DNA of 64,000 bases from Castor canadensis. Its lineage: Eukaryota; Chordata; Mammalia; Rodentia; Castoridae. Where the stretch lies: NCBI RefSeq assembly GCF_047511655.1, contig NC_133391.1, positions 133,146,906 through 133,210,905 of the forward strand, given 5' to 3'. The translations under genes were made by a program, and so were the position numbers. This document shows positions 58,601-64,000 of this stretch, in pieces. A model generated the notes under the pieces. It worked only from the letters and a program-made list of their open reading frames with translations, did not search any database and was not told where the DNA came from. How positions within the stretch are numbered: the stretch's first letter is position 1; the number at the start of each line of letters is the position of its first letter.

Positions 58601-61382
58601 ATCTTGGCTGTTTCCATAACTTGGTATTGTAAATAGTGCTACAATAAACATGGGTGTGCAGGTGCCTCTGGAGTAACCTGTGTCAGTCTTTTGGGTATAT
58701 CCCCAAGAGTGGTATTACTGGATCAAATGGTAGATCAATGTTTAGCTTTTTAAGTAACCTCCAAATTTTTTTCCAGAGTGGTTGTACTAGTTTACATTCC
58801 CGCCAACAGTGTAAGAGGGTTCCTTTCCCCCGCCCCCCCCCAAATAGGATACGGTCTTGTGTTTTGCCTGGCCTTGGACCACCATCCTCCTACCTATGCC
58901 ATGCTTGACTTATTGCTTGAGCTGGCCTTGCTTCAACCCCAGTCCTTTCCATCTCTGCTTCCATACAGCTGGGATTACACACTGTCTCTGTCCATATAGC
59001 TCCTGTGCTCTCCATTCTCTTACAGTGACATGAATCCTTATAAACTAATGGTTTGGAGAAGGAGCTTTTCCCTAGGTGGAGGTATGAAGGAGGTTGGAGA
59101 GACAACAAATAAATATGTGAAATAAATAGTGTGTTGAGTGAAGATTAGGAGAAATTCAGGCCCTTATTGGTGTGTGCATTTGTGCTCATGAGTTGAGGGT
59201 CCATTTCTAATAGAGTGATTAGGGAAGCCCGTGGAGAAGGTAGCTTTTGAGCAGACACTTGGAGGAGTGATGGGTGGGTGAGCTGAGTGTATATGGGAAA
59301 GAGTATTGAGACAGAGGGAAAAGAAACTGCAGTGTCTCCATGTGTGGAGCATGTGTGGCTCATCTGAGGAGCTATGGAAGGTGCATGCATAGTGGGTAAG
59401 GTTAATGAGGTCAAGTGGGCCAGGGCCCAAGACTTCACTTTTGACCTTAAGTGAGGAGTGAGGTGGAGAGCAATGGGGGTGGGGTGGGGTGGCAGGATCT
59501 GAGCCACACAATGTGCCCTTGGCAGGATTAATGATGGGGGTCAAATACTTTTAAACTAACAAAATTTTCTACAAATTTGTTGTATCCTTTAATTCAAGTC
59601 AGCAGATGTTTTTCTAGATTTTGAAGACTAGGAATGGAAAAATCTCCAACATAGCCTTTTTTGGCCTTCAGATTAACACCTTTAAATGACATGTGATTTG
59701 GGAAGAGTCCTTCCATTGAGGAAATAGTGTATTTCTCCAGCTAAAAGACATGGAGATGACTGCTATTTAAATACTATGTTCCTAAAGTGGCTTAAGTTAA
59801 AACTTCTCCCATCTTCCATCTTCTTTTCAGTGCCACATTCAATGTTTCTTTCTTTGTTACTGGTATTTGAACTCAGGGCCTCAGCTTGCTAGGCTAGTGC
59901 TCTACCACTTGAGCCACACTTCCAGCATCCATGTTTATTTTCAGATAACTTAAAACAGCATGTTCTAGGAACCTGTGCTTAAGTCTGTGATCTGGAATTC
60001 CTCTGCCCATGAGCTCCAAAGAAATTCTTATAGCACCTGTGTATGAATGGCCCCACACTTTCCCTTGAGACCCTAAATAAACTTTTCAACTCTTGCTAGA
60101 AACACCTCTGAGAGAACAAAAGACTTTGCTCAAAGGAAGCATGCCACAGGAATGGGCGGAGTTGAACTGTTAAGCTTTTTGGCTATATTTTATCAAAACA
60201 AACACAAACCCAGAGAGTTTTTCAGAAGTTCAGCAACTCCTTTTGGGGTTTGGAAGTTCTTTGTCATGGTGTGTTTGGGTCACATTTACTGAAGCTAAGT
60301 TCCCTTCTAGTTTTAAAATTCTCTTCGTCTCTGATTTTTCATCCTGGGTTCTTTAGTGTTTCCACCAGGGTCTGAAAGACATGAAAGGCATTCTGATCAA
60401 AGTTTGGCCTATTACAAATCTAAGAGTCACTGGATGATCATTTCAGAATTAAGATTAAAAAGATAAACTCTAACACAGATAAAAAATATTTGTGTTTAGA
60501 TTATTGCAGTGAGGGAGACCTGCCTTGACAGAATGACTTCTTTCAACATATTTCATGATAGTCCATAGGAGATACATGCCTTATTGCTCATGAGTTGCAT
60601 CGCTTAAGAGATGCACAGAAAAAAGGAGCAGGATTAGGAGGTAGCAAGTATGACCTTATACACAAAGAACAGTTAAAGGGACAATGCATTCTTAGCTCAA
60701 AAAGAGAAAATTGGGGGAACTTAGCAGTTGCCCTGGTCCAGATGTCTCAAAGGGGAGAAGTTTCAGAGCCTAAATCTAATAGTTTAAATTGTCAAACAAA
60801 GCAACCAGCAATTTCAAACATGAGTCATTCTAAATAAGCAAGTAAAGCTTGTGTCATTCCATTGGTAGGAAGTCTGGACTATATCACTCCTGACACACTT
60901 TGGTATTAGAAATGGCATTCGAACTCAGGTCTTCTGATCACCAGTCCAGCATTCTCAGCAGGACATAACATTGCTCAATTGCTCTGTGCCTCCTAAGCTC
61001 ATTTCTAAGATGCAATATCATTTCAGAAAAACTATGCCATGCATCACAAATTGCACTCTTATTGTCAGACTCAAACTTCATGGAATGAGGACATGCTTCT
61101 GTGTTTTAGAGAGATTTTTAAAATTAAGATTTCTTTCATAGCAATTTATTCATAGTTTTAAACTGCATTTCAGCAAATTGGTGGTTTTGTTTTTGGTCAT
61201 TGCAGGTGGAAAATGAATTGATTTTCTATGTTCATGATGATAGTGAGGAGCTTCTGGACAATTTCACCATCTTTGCAAACAGCTCAGAACTTGGAAAACA
61301 GAGTGTACCCCAAACTCTCTTTGTGACCATTGAGTCTGTAAATGATGAGGCTCCAGTAATAAAAGCCAATAAAATCCTCCAG
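28185..61382 (+). CDS. CSPG4/NG2-like transmembrane proteoglycan paralogue, 5' part (joined exons 1-5, continues past window)
   Basis: Joining 28185-28254, 49034-49197, 50006-53566, 54833-55303 and 61206-61382 gives 1481 codons with no stop and matching intron phases (intron 1 phase 1, the others phase 0). Visible order: signal peptide about 1-24; laminin-G-like domain about 24-196, with paired Cys at 165 and 196; second laminin-G-like domain about 200-385, with Cys at 359 and 385; Pro-rich linker; then CSPG repeats from about residue 426, marked by recurring VxEGG, PxHGxL and VxYxHDxSE-type motifs. CSPG4 is a single-pass surface protein that binds matrix collagens, growth factors and integrins; a similar surface role here is inferred. 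Family length is about 2300 residues, so the last repeats, membrane helix and tail are outside the window. Identity to CSPG4 by eye is about one third, so this is a paralogue (possibly the one called CSPG4B), not the CSPG4 orthologue. Many N-glycosylation sequons are present. Confidence 0.93.
28255..30300. other. Intron 1, first part
   Basis: The first about 400 bp are the downstream half of the CpG island. About 29490-29615 is a sense MIR (gactttgggcaagttatt, then aacactcaataaacact). No exon is seen; open frames in the GC-rich part are composition artefacts. Confidence 0.55.
30301..30640 (-). mobile_element. MaLR-type (MST/ORR1-like) LTR, antisense
   Basis: Starts tgtattagtctgtttgctgt, then acctgaggctgagtacttta, gcttatttagctcacagttt and a catggtgctggc block, the typical reverse-strand face of MaLR LTRs. 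Confidence 0.75.
31050..31270 (-). repeat. Composite SINE (tRNA-derived head plus B1-like part), antisense
   Basis: In reverse it reads a B1-like portion (gtgagccactgg edge, cctcctgagtagttaggatt) joined to a tRNA-derived portion (gagctcaggacctcatgctt, ctctaccacttgagcaactc) and an oligo-A tail at about 31063-31070. The same composite appears at 35.65 kb. Confidence 0.82.
31440..31925 (+). mobile_element. MLT1-type LTR, sense
   Basis: Ends in the classic MLT1 3' blocks: gatttcagacttctgacctc, ttaagccactaaatgtttgg, taatttgttgcagc. Upstream are the weaker 'ggtggcccctaa' and 'ggccagaatcaggg' blocks. Confidence 0.78.
31926..34808. other. Intron 1, low-copy stretch
   Basis: About 33330-33430 resembles an L2 3' end (ccattgtctgcaggataaga, then ataaggccctcagcaag). 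About 33800-33870 is another old unassigned repeat. No exon of the CSPG4-like gene is expected or seen. Confidence 0.45.
34809..34991 (-). other. Unexplained 60-codon minus-strand ORF with splice-donor-like end
   Basis: The minus frame starts with ATG after an in-frame TAA and reads [16 protein letters not shown], then [27 protein letters not shown] and SQTLVVGR. The composition is protein-like: mixed charged and hydrophobic, helix-compatible, no low complexity. Near the stop is gggag|gtaaaa, a good 5' splice site. I do not recognise the family. It could be a first coding exon of an antisense gene, a pseudogene fragment or chance. Confidence 0.3.
35650..35962 (-). repeat. Composite SINE inserted in the L1 3' UTR
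   Basis: Antisense tRNA-derived head (gaattcagggccttgtgctt, tttcccttgagccacactcc) plus B1-like part (ggtctcactaactttgcctt). L1 3' UTR text stops before it and resumes after it. Confidence 0.82.
37585..38030 (-). mobile_element. MaLR/LTR-like element inserted in the L1
   Basis: Begins gtattagttaggtttctttt, then gctgtgacaaaatacctta, gtggctcatggtttcagagg and, near the end, ccaggttccacctcctaaag. It interrupts L1 ORF2, whose text resumes at about 38031. It contains a purine-rich microsatellite at 37790-37865. Confidence 0.65.
37790..37865. repeat. GA-rich low-complexity run
   Basis: About 75 bp of almost pure purine (gga, gaggg units) inside the LTR-like insert. Reading frames through it are artefacts. 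Confidence 0.85.
39384..39450. repeat. (CTTC)n microsatellite
   Basis: About 16 imperfect CTTC units with a few CTTT interruptions, within old L1 sequence. Confidence 0.9.
40550..42440 (-). mobile_element. ERVL-like internal (pol) sequence, antisense, decayed
   Basis: Reverse-strand text around 40560-40900 resembles the integrase end of ERVL/MaLR-internal elements. Downstream text to about 42440 has the same decayed internal-region character. No intact frame and no flanking LTR is recognised, so extent and family are tentative. Adjacent 39861-40549 has no recognisable feature. Confidence 0.45.
42780..45401 (-). mobile_element. L1, minus strand, 3' portion (left of the class II provirus)
   Basis: 3' UTR from about 42780, then the ORF2 C-terminus in the minus frame 43831-43385 ([35 protein letters not shown]). 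RT-linked sequence at 44867-44499 and RT to about 45401 follow. The copy is disrupted by stops. It resumes at about 48412 after the provirus. Confidence 0.88.
45407..45830 (-). repeat. 3' LTR of the class II provirus
   Basis: Matches the 47976-48411 copy along its whole length (for example ttgtcctataaacctaact and ggatggagacacaccagccc). It carries the reverse of an AATAAA signal at about 45740. Confidence 0.88.
45831..45846 (-). other. Polypurine tract of the class II provirus
   Basis: The minus strand reads aaaaaagggggaaat directly before the 3' LTR, the expected plus-strand primer position. Confidence 0.82.
47135..47407 (-). pseudogene. Gag remnant of the class II provirus with late-domain-like motif
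   Basis: A minus frame of 90 codons contains PSAPPYEDL, which overlaps PSAP-type and PPxY-type motifs that retroviral Gag proteins use to recruit budding factors. The rest of the frame is Pro/Ala/Gln-rich and does not show capsid motifs. The assignment rests on position and this motif only. Downstream minus frames to about 45850 are broken and unassigned. Confidence 0.5.
47485..47748. repeat. 23 bp tandem repeat in the class II provirus leader
   Basis: At 47641-47748 about five units of ttataattcttaatttctct plus acc follow each other with few changes. More diverged units extend left to about 47485. The array lies between the primer binding site and the gag remnant. Confidence 0.8.
47951..47968 (-). 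other. Lys-type primer binding site of the class II provirus
   Basis: The minus strand reads tggagcccaaacagggac, 16 of 18 matches by eye to the tRNA-Lys primer binding site of class II retroviruses. It lies seven bases after the 5' LTR. Confidence 0.85.
47976..48411 (-). repeat. 5' LTR of the class II provirus
   Basis: The minus strand starts tggaaagcagacagg and ends gtgggaca. It has AATAAA in the reverse sense (ttattgg at about 48320). It is paired with 45407-45830. Confidence 0.88.
48412..48552 (-). mobile_element. L1 continuation, right of the class II provirus
   Basis: The RT segment resumes (ttgtgtccctgggatgaaac, then catcaaggatattgag), exactly following in L1 coordinates the text that stops at 45401. 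Confidence 0.85.
48553..49033. other. End of intron 1 before exon 2
   Basis: No repeat family or gene is recognised. The last 15 bases form the pyrimidine-rich acceptor of exon 2. Confidence 0.5.
49034..49197 (+). CDS. Exon 2: start of laminin-G-like domain 1
   Basis: The acceptor is ttctttcccatag|c at 49033/49034 and the donor is cgg|gtatgt at 49197/49198. With the split Ala codon it encodes residues 24-78: ASFYGESYV, then alternating hydrophobic strands ([18 protein letters not shown]) and ending ELLSGTLR. This is the usual opening of the first CSPG4 laminin-G-like domain, including the SGxL turn. The exon ends in phase 0 and joins LRVSWG of exon 3. It follows the 20.8 kb first intron and is separated from exon 3 by only about 0.8 kb. 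Confidence 0.93.
49468..49843 (-). mobile_element. MaLR-type LTR in intron 2, antisense
   Basis: Blocks tatcaaaatacccaagactg, ggctcatagttctgggtgtc, ataacccactcttgcagtca and ctcactcccatgaaaaaagc mark a MaLR LTR in reverse. A GA-rich run lies at 49617-49650. Confidence 0.78.
49860..49946 (+). mobile_element. 87 bp L1 3' stub beside the exon 3 acceptor
   Basis: Flanked by the perfect 16 bp duplication gaaacactatgagatg (49844-49859 and 49947-49962). The insert is the G-rich end of the L1 3' UTR (gggagaaatgacccaagtct, then tatgcacatatgaata) and an A tail, the sense-strand mirror of the L1 ends at 17.2 and 57.9 kb. The second duplication copy ends 43 bp before exon 3. Confidence 0.95.
50006..53566 (+). 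CDS. Exon 3: giant exon with laminin-G domains and about seven CSPG repeats
   Basis: This is 3561 bp, 1187 uninterrupted codons (residues 79-1265). The acceptor is tttgtctttcag|c at 50005 and the donor cag|gtaggt at 53566. It contains the rest of laminin-G domain 1 ([10 protein letters not shown]; Cys 165 and 196), all of domain 2 (LFLGGVDD; Cys 359 and 385), a Pro-rich linker (about 386-425), and CSPG repeats 1 to about 7, plus the first part of repeat 8. Repeat hallmarks include [37 protein letters not shown] and [15 protein letters not shown]. One exon holding almost the whole laminin-G and repeat region is also the CSPG4 arrangement. The open frame over 3.5 kb argues strongly for a gene under selection. 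Sequons include NIS, NYS, NAT, NNT and NNS. Confidence 0.96.
53567..54832. other. Intron 3
   Basis: 1.27 kb bounded by cag|gtaggt and ctcag|g. I see no repeat family or second gene in it. Confidence 0.6.
54833..55303 (+). CDS. Exon 4: CSPG repeats 8-9
   Basis: This is 471 bp, 157 codons (residues 1266-1422), phase 0 at both ends. The acceptor gtgaactcag|g has a weak local pyrimidine run, although a T-rich stretch lies about 20-40 bp upstream. The donor is cag|gtaata. The protein continues repeat 8 directly from exon 3 ([34 protein letters not shown]) and starts repeat 9 ([34 protein letters not shown]). The PxHGYL and VQEGG motifs place it without ambiguity. The exon lies 1.27 kb after exon 3. 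Confidence 0.94.
55533..56042 (-). mobile_element. 5'-truncated L1 3' end in intron 4
   Basis: Starts with T/A-rich tail sequence, then ttcatatgtgcatacaatgt, the C-rich tract, and tggtcttttgggccatgcta. It is the same L1 group as at 17.2 and 57.9 kb, about 0.5 kb long. It sits inside an older unassigned repeat (about 55385-55530 and 56043-56300). Confidence 0.88.
56780..56925 (+). repeat. B1-like SINE in intron 4
   Basis: gtggtgcaagcctatgattc, cagcactcaggaggctgagg and gggctacataagaataccct are followed by an A-rich CAAA tail. Flanking aagtcattag and aagtcatcag form an imperfect target duplication. Confidence 0.9.
57755..57835. repeat. CT-rich (CCTTC)n low-complexity run
   Basis: About 80 bp of pyrimidine with cctt/ccct units. 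The minus-strand frame through it (57877-57641) is an artefact. Confidence 0.85.
57836..58985 (-). repeat. Older composite SINE split by an L1
   Basis: The left piece (about 57836-57915: ctaggtaccctaccatgcac) and right piece (58859-58985: gttttgcctggccttggacc, then gctgggattacacactg) form one antisense SINE of the 31 kb type when the L1 between them is removed. Confidence 0.7.
57916..58844 (-). mobile_element. 5'-truncated L1 with target duplication, inside a SINE
   Basis: Flanked by taggatatggtctt (57902-57915) and taggatacggtctt (58845-58858), 13 of 14 identical. The body is the L1 3' UTR and the end of ORF2, very similar to 17183-18298. Confidence 0.93.
58986..61205. other. Intron 4, remainder
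   Basis: Apart from the SINE at 59.85 kb no repeat or exon is recognised. The last bases form the ggtcattgcag acceptor of exon 5. A plus frame at 60595-60837 lacks flanking splice sites and homology I can see. Confidence 0.5.
59846..59928 (-). repeat. tRNA-derived SINE fragment in intron 4
   Basis: Antisense ttgaactcagggcctcagct and ctctaccacttgagccacac, the tRNA-like head of the composite SINE only. Confidence 0.8.
61206..61382 (+). CDS. Exon 5: end of CSPG repeat 9
   Basis: This is 177 bp, 59 codons (residues 1423-1481), phase 0 at both ends. The acceptor is ggtcattgcag|g and the donor cag|gtaagt is a perfect consensus. It encodes [20 protein letters not shown], then [26 protein letters not shown] and KANKILQ, the standard second half of a CSPG repeat. 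It completes repeat 9 begun in exon 4 across a 5.9 kb intron. No following exon is recognisable before base 64000, so the gene is cut by the window edge. Confidence 0.94.
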
Positions 61383-61684
61383 GTAAGTCCTTCATGCTTT
61401 TGACTTAATGTGAGAATCTTGGGGTTACCAAATTGACTTTCATTTACATTATTTCTATTGTTAAATAATAAAACATAAGGCATGTATATATGATTAACAT
61501 TTCTCATAGTTTTAAATAGTTATTACCAGGATATCCTGTTGGGTACTGTTGGGACATGAGGAAGAATCACGGTAAGTTCCCTTCTTGTTACATTTCTCAA
61601 GTGGGATCACTCATATTGTCCTCACTGAGGCATGGGCTTTTCAAGGTGTGTTAGGAGGGTGTCTGCACATGGATAGCTCCCACT

Positions 61685-61915
61685 AGGAAGGTAGCATAAC
61701 GGTTAAGAGGGTGGGCTTTGTGGTAGACAGATCTTGGCGTGAGTCCTGGCTCCACAGTATGAGTTATGGTGCCTTTGGCAAGTCATTTAGGTTTGCTCTC
61801 ATTTAGGTGTGTGTGAGAGGGGGAGGAGTTGTGACGAGCAAATGCTAAGGTGATGCAATACTTTTACACAATGCTTGCAGGTGCTTAGCACTCAGTAAAT
61901 GGCAGATATTATTTA
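61685..61915 (+). repeat. MIR SINE
   Basis: Reads agcataacggttaagagggt, tcctggctccacagtatgag, ggcaagtcatttaggtttgc and gcttagcactcagtaaatgg, the MIR core and tail in sense. Confidence 0.88.
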
Positions 61916-63395
61916 CAAAAAAAATAATAGGTCACACCAGTTCTGGAATAAAATAAGACCACTGCACAATCCTGTGACAGCCTGGGAGCTTCAATCACCC
62001 TTCACTCTCTCTGAGAATCTCCCAGGGTTAGTTCCCAGGGGCTCACAGATACACATCTCCTGACTGGTAGGGTGCTAGATTTTGCTCCTTTTCGGATCTG
62101 GAGTTAGCCTGAAGTGGCATTTGCTGTGTGGCTTTTTCTGCCCACATGAAGAGGCTGATGTTCAGGAGTTCCTGGCAACAATGGCACATGTGTGGATGGT
62201 GGACAGTGTGTCAGCCCCATCAGCACTTCCAGCATAGGTGCTGGTGAGCTCATGGGTCCCAGTTTATACTCAAGTATCCAAAGCTTTCATTTTATGGATT
62301 AAACTGGTTTTAAACCTACACTTTCTTTATGTCCCTTCTTCTAAGGATTTGGGCATGAACGAGACTGGCTCAGAGAACAGTTGTAGCTATTACAATAGTA
62401 GGTACTCAAAATTGAGTATTAGCTATTATTACGTGTCAGAAGCTGTTATTATTATGCCTAAAAGCTGAGATATATGTGCTACTACTTTTCTTGTTGGACA
62501 GATGAGGTAATTGCATGACAACTAAGTGACAGACTGAGGACAGAATGACAGTATGAGGGGCCTCATGGCTCATATGTGCCTCTTTCCATGGTCTCCAGCA
62601 GTGCCCACAAAGAGAAAACAATAATTATCTGATGAAGGAAGTAATAAATGAAAATACAAACTGTCAACTCACCCAACACTGGCCCATGTTTCCTGGATAA
62701 GGCTTTTGTCTTGATTCTTTCCTCCTTTGGCAGTGTGGCATTGTTTCTGAAGAATCTTTGGCTCCTCACGTACATAAGCCCTTAGAGGACTTATTCATTA
62801 GGTTCCAGACATGGGAATCTGAATGAATTCCCTTGAAATCTGATTGAGAGAAATCTTCTTATATATGTTTTTGGTAACTTCATCCTTGTTTCTAATACTA
62901 CTTAGGAGACAAATAGTTAATAATAGGTTCTTTGGAAATCGAGAGGAAGTTGGGTGGTCAGAGGAGATGCAGAAAAGCTGGGCATGAGGAAAGTCCCACT
63001 TGCTGATGGTGCATCCTCTTGGGTGGGTAGAGCCTGAAACTGTGGTAGGGCATTTTTTCTTGTCACATTGACTAGAGATGCTCCTGTATTAAATATTGAA
63101 GGGCTTGATATCTTATAATGTGTGGGACAGTTCCATAAGAAATGCTCTACTCAAAATATCAATTATCAATAATTTCCTGTTAAGAAATACTACAGATCAG
63201 AAACTTGCAAATTATGACCCATAGGTCTAATCAGGCCTGGTGCCTGCTTTTGTGTAGTCTCCAAGTCAAGAATAGTTTTTAATAGATGAATATTTGCAGT
63301 GACTAAATGATAGGGAACACTACTAACTTTGACTCTCATGTAAGCAAAATATTATTCCTTATGAAAAGAATTCCATTGCTCTTATTAGTAGACCT

Positions 63396-63700
63396 GTGTA
63401 TTAGTTCATTTCTCTTGCTATAACAAAATGAATGAGGCTGGGTGAGTTTTCTTTTTAGAGAGAAATTTAAATTAGTGTACAGTTTTGGAGACTGAGAGCC
63501 CAAGTGGCATGGCACCGGCTCTGGTGAGGGCCTCATGTTAGAGGACACCCCAATGGCAGGAGCCATTGGAAAGATCACATCACAGGACAGGAAACCAAAG
63601 AGCAGGGGGAGGCTTTTTAATAGCAACTTGCTTTCCCAAGAACAATCTGAGGGTCCTCTGAGAGCCACAGTAATTTCTTCCATGACATTTAAAAAGAGAA
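63396..63700 (-). mobile_element. MaLR-type LTR in intron 5, antisense
   Basis: Starts tgtattagttcatttctctt, then aacaaaatgaatgaggctgg, acagttttggagactgagag and gcatggcaccggctctggtg. The 86-codon plus frame over it is not a gene. Confidence 0.75.
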
Positions 63701-64000
63701 CCACACTATTGTTTTCATTGTTTGAGTTCTTTCTCCTCTTCCTTCACACTGCCTTTCATTCTTTTCAGTGTGGATCTAGTTGCTTTTCAAAGTAAGGTAT
63801 GTGGTCCTACCTTCCTGATTCTGAAGTTCACTTTAATCATGGGTAAAGAATAGGAATCTGTGCAACAGTCTCTGATTGGCATGTGGTTGATTCAGTCGCT
63901 TATGGGTCTTGATACTCCATCACAGTTTTTCGTGAGTTTTGGCAATGTCACCTAATAAGCCACTGATACAGATCAACTGACCTATAACAAAAACCAGAAG

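Larger units (their letters stand above)
61383..64000. other. Intron 5 (runs off the window)
   Basis: No exon resembling the next CSPG repeat is found. It holds a sense MIR (about 61685-61915) and a MaLR LTR (listed separately). Confidence 0.55.

Noticed and set aside
63535..63795. 86-codon plus frame as a possible exon 6 of the CSPG4-like gene
   Set aside because: It lies on a MaLR LTR and has no CSPG repeat motif or phase-0 acceptor.
1..64000. CRISPR arrays, operons or other prokaryotic systems
   Set aside because: Split genes, LINEs, SINEs, LTR elements and a CpG island show vertebrate nuclear DNA. No spaced palindromic repeat arrays were seen.

Overview
This is a window of nuclear DNA from a placental mammal, most likely a rodent. 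It is mostly non-coding: interspersed repeats surround one large split gene on the plus strand. MIR and MLT1/MaLR repeats point to a placental. B1-like SINEs, and composite SINEs that join a tRNA-derived head to a B1-like part, point to rodents. The young L1 tails and these composite SINEs look to me like those of castorimorph rodents such as beaver or kangaroo rat. That last step is from memory and is only moderately secure. Nothing prokaryotic is present.

The gene is a paralogue of CSPG4 (NG2). A CpG island at about 27.7-28.7 kb carries exon 1, which encodes a signal peptide. A 20.8 kb intron follows. Exon 2 (49034-49197) and the giant exon 3 (50006-53566) encode two laminin-G-like domains and about seven and a half CSPG repeats. 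Exons 4 (54833-55303) and 5 (61206-61382) continue the repeat array. All five exons join in frame with consensus GT/AG sites, giving 1481 residues with no internal stop. The family is about 2300 residues long, so the remaining CSPG repeats, the transmembrane helix and the cytoplasmic tail must lie beyond base 64000. Identity to CSPG4 by eye is only about one third, too low for the rodent CSPG4 orthologue. The CSPG4 chondroitin sulfate attachment site (Ser-Gly near residue 995) is not conserved.

Region by region: 1-2.8 kb low-copy sequence with one SINE; 2.8-9.5 kb a full-length but broken L1 on the minus strand; 9.5-17.2 kb low-copy sequence with an MLT1 LTR, a SINE and a DNA transposon split by an old L1; 17.2-18.3 kb a 5'-truncated L1 with a clean target-site duplication; 19.1-25.2 kb a class I endogenous retrovirus with paired 457 bp LTRs and a decayed, deleted interior; 25.2-27.7 kb low-copy sequence upstream of the CpG island. 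Intron 1 holds MIR, MaLR and SINE copies, an older nested L1 (35.4-39.9 kb), ERVL-like internal sequence (40.5-42.4 kb), and another L1 (42.8-48.55 kb) split by a deleted class II retrovirus (45.4-48.4 kb). Introns 2-5 hold a few further repeats, including an 87 bp L1 stub 43 bp from the exon 3 splice acceptor.

The points most worth following up are the CSPG4 paralogue and its missing glycosaminoglycan site, the L1 stub beside exon 3, and an unexplained 60-codon minus-strand reading frame at 34809-34991 with a splice-donor-like end. Several retroelements are dated relative to one another by nesting.
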